6,144 nt of DNA from JBLHLB01 sp047618505 (GTDB lineage: Bacteria > Planctomycetota > UBA1135 > GCA-002686595), in the NCBI GenBank assembly GCA_047618505.1, contig JBLHLB010000253.1, forward strand, positions 1-6,144, read 5' to 3'. Made by a program: the position numbers and the translations under genes. The notes beneath the pieces are model-generated. The model made no database searches, was not told the origin of the DNA, and saw nothing but the letters and a program-made list of their open reading frames with translations. Each line of letters starts with the position of its first letter. Positions within the stretch are counted from its first letter, which is position 1. Positions 5,956 through 6,144 of this stretch are shown piece after piece.

Positions 5956-6045
5956 CTGAGAGTCATCGGCTACTGCGCCTGAAGCATGATGTCGGCTGCC
6001 CATAGCTCTCCAGGGAAGTGCCTTTGTGCGCCAACACCCCATGCC

Positions 6046-6144
6046 TTAGAACATGTAGCGAATACCGATCCGTATCGCCAATCCCTCAATCCCCCCCCTT
6101 ATTACGCCCGATGAATCTTCAGCATCGTTGATTAGAAGAGAGTA
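6046..6144 (-). CDS. C-terminal end of a probable outer-membrane beta-barrel protein, cut by the window edge
   Basis: Reading the minus strand from the right edge, 32 codons are open and end at TAA (6046-6048). The last residues are GLAIRIGIRYMF. Counting from the C-terminus, Phe is at 1, Tyr at 3, Ile at 5, 7 and 9, and Leu at 11; this is the alternating pattern and terminal aromatic residue that the outer-membrane assembly machinery recognises in beta-barrels. Preceding residues (NDAEDSSGVIRGG) would suit a loop or turn before the last strand. A run of eight G on the coding strand (6091-6098) lies in the Arg-Gly-Gly codons. The gene converges on the dipeptidase gene with repeat A2-B2 between them. 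Thirty-two open codons alone are weak evidence; the C-terminal pattern carries the call. Which barrel family it is cannot be told from this fragment. Confidence 0.6.
   Translation of the reverse strand, partial: YSLLINDAEDSSGVIRGGIEGLAIRIGIRYMF

Larger units (their letters stand above)
5621..6040 (+). repeat. Full intergenic repeat copy (A2-B2)
   Basis: Module A2 (5621-5852) matches 3453-3683 at about 82% by hand; module B2 (about 5854-6040) matches 4014-4200. This is the only copy with both modules intact and adjacent. It begins 18 bases after the dipeptidase stop and ends five bases before the stop codon of the convergent minus-strand gene, so it fills the whole convergent intergenic space. 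The outer ends are weakly inverted relative to each other (GGTGCTTCCTTCG at 5621-5633; reverse complement of 6010-6022 is GGCACTTCCCTGG). Most likely a short, decayed mobile-element derivative. Confidence 0.85.

Noticed and set aside
3453..6040. Integron cassette array (repeat-gene-repeat-gene-repeat layout)
   Set aside because: The repeats are much longer than usual attC sites, I find no RYYYAAC/GTTRRRY core pair at matching positions, and no integrase gene is in the window.
3453..6040. CRISPR array
   Set aside because: There are only three long, diverged copies with genes between them, and no short regularly spaced repeats.

Overview
The window looks like chromosomal DNA from a planctomycete or a close relative. 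It opens with the gene pair typical of that lineage: a PSD1/DUF1553 protein followed, with a one-base overlap, by a Tat-exported DUF1501 protein. GC content looks moderately high by eye (not computed). Only the DUF1501 gene has an obvious Shine-Dalgarno sequence.

Layout. (1) 1-3335 is a two-gene plus-strand operon, DUF1553 (5' end outside the window) then DUF1501. (2) 3336-4294 is mostly non-coding. It holds one small gene for a 66-residue two-helix membrane protein (3696-3896), set between two copies of an intergenic repeat. (3) 4295-5602 encodes a lipoprotein-type M19 (renal/membrane) dipeptidase with all expected metal ligands. (4) 5621-6040 is the most complete copy of the repeat. (5) 6046 to the right edge is the last 32 codons of a convergent minus-strand gene. 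Its C-terminus has the alternating pattern with a final Phe seen in outer-membrane beta-barrels.

The part that ordinary annotation would miss is the repeat family. I divide it into module A (about 230 bp) and module B (about 185 bp). There is one full A-B copy (5621-6040), one A-only copy (3453-3683), and one copy with an internal deletion, A'-B (3957-4200). All have the same orientation and sit between genes. A1 and A2 are about 82% identical by hand alignment with one gap. On the minus strand, module B carries a short peptide resembling the N-terminus of IS5-type transposases. Module A carries a 55-codon frame of identical length in both copies, in which 20 of 36 differences fall at third codon positions. 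The simplest reading is a family of decayed, internally deleted insertion sequences (MITE-like) whose coding strand is the minus strand. The copies bracket the small membrane-protein gene and the dipeptidase gene.

Functionally, the DUF1553/DUF1501 pair is a cell-envelope pair of unknown biochemical role. The dipeptidase would act on dipeptides in the periplasm or at a membrane surface. Nothing in the sequence ties the dipeptidase to the upstream operon, and the repeats mark a break between the two. I see no CRISPR array, tRNA, rRNA or recognisable defence system.
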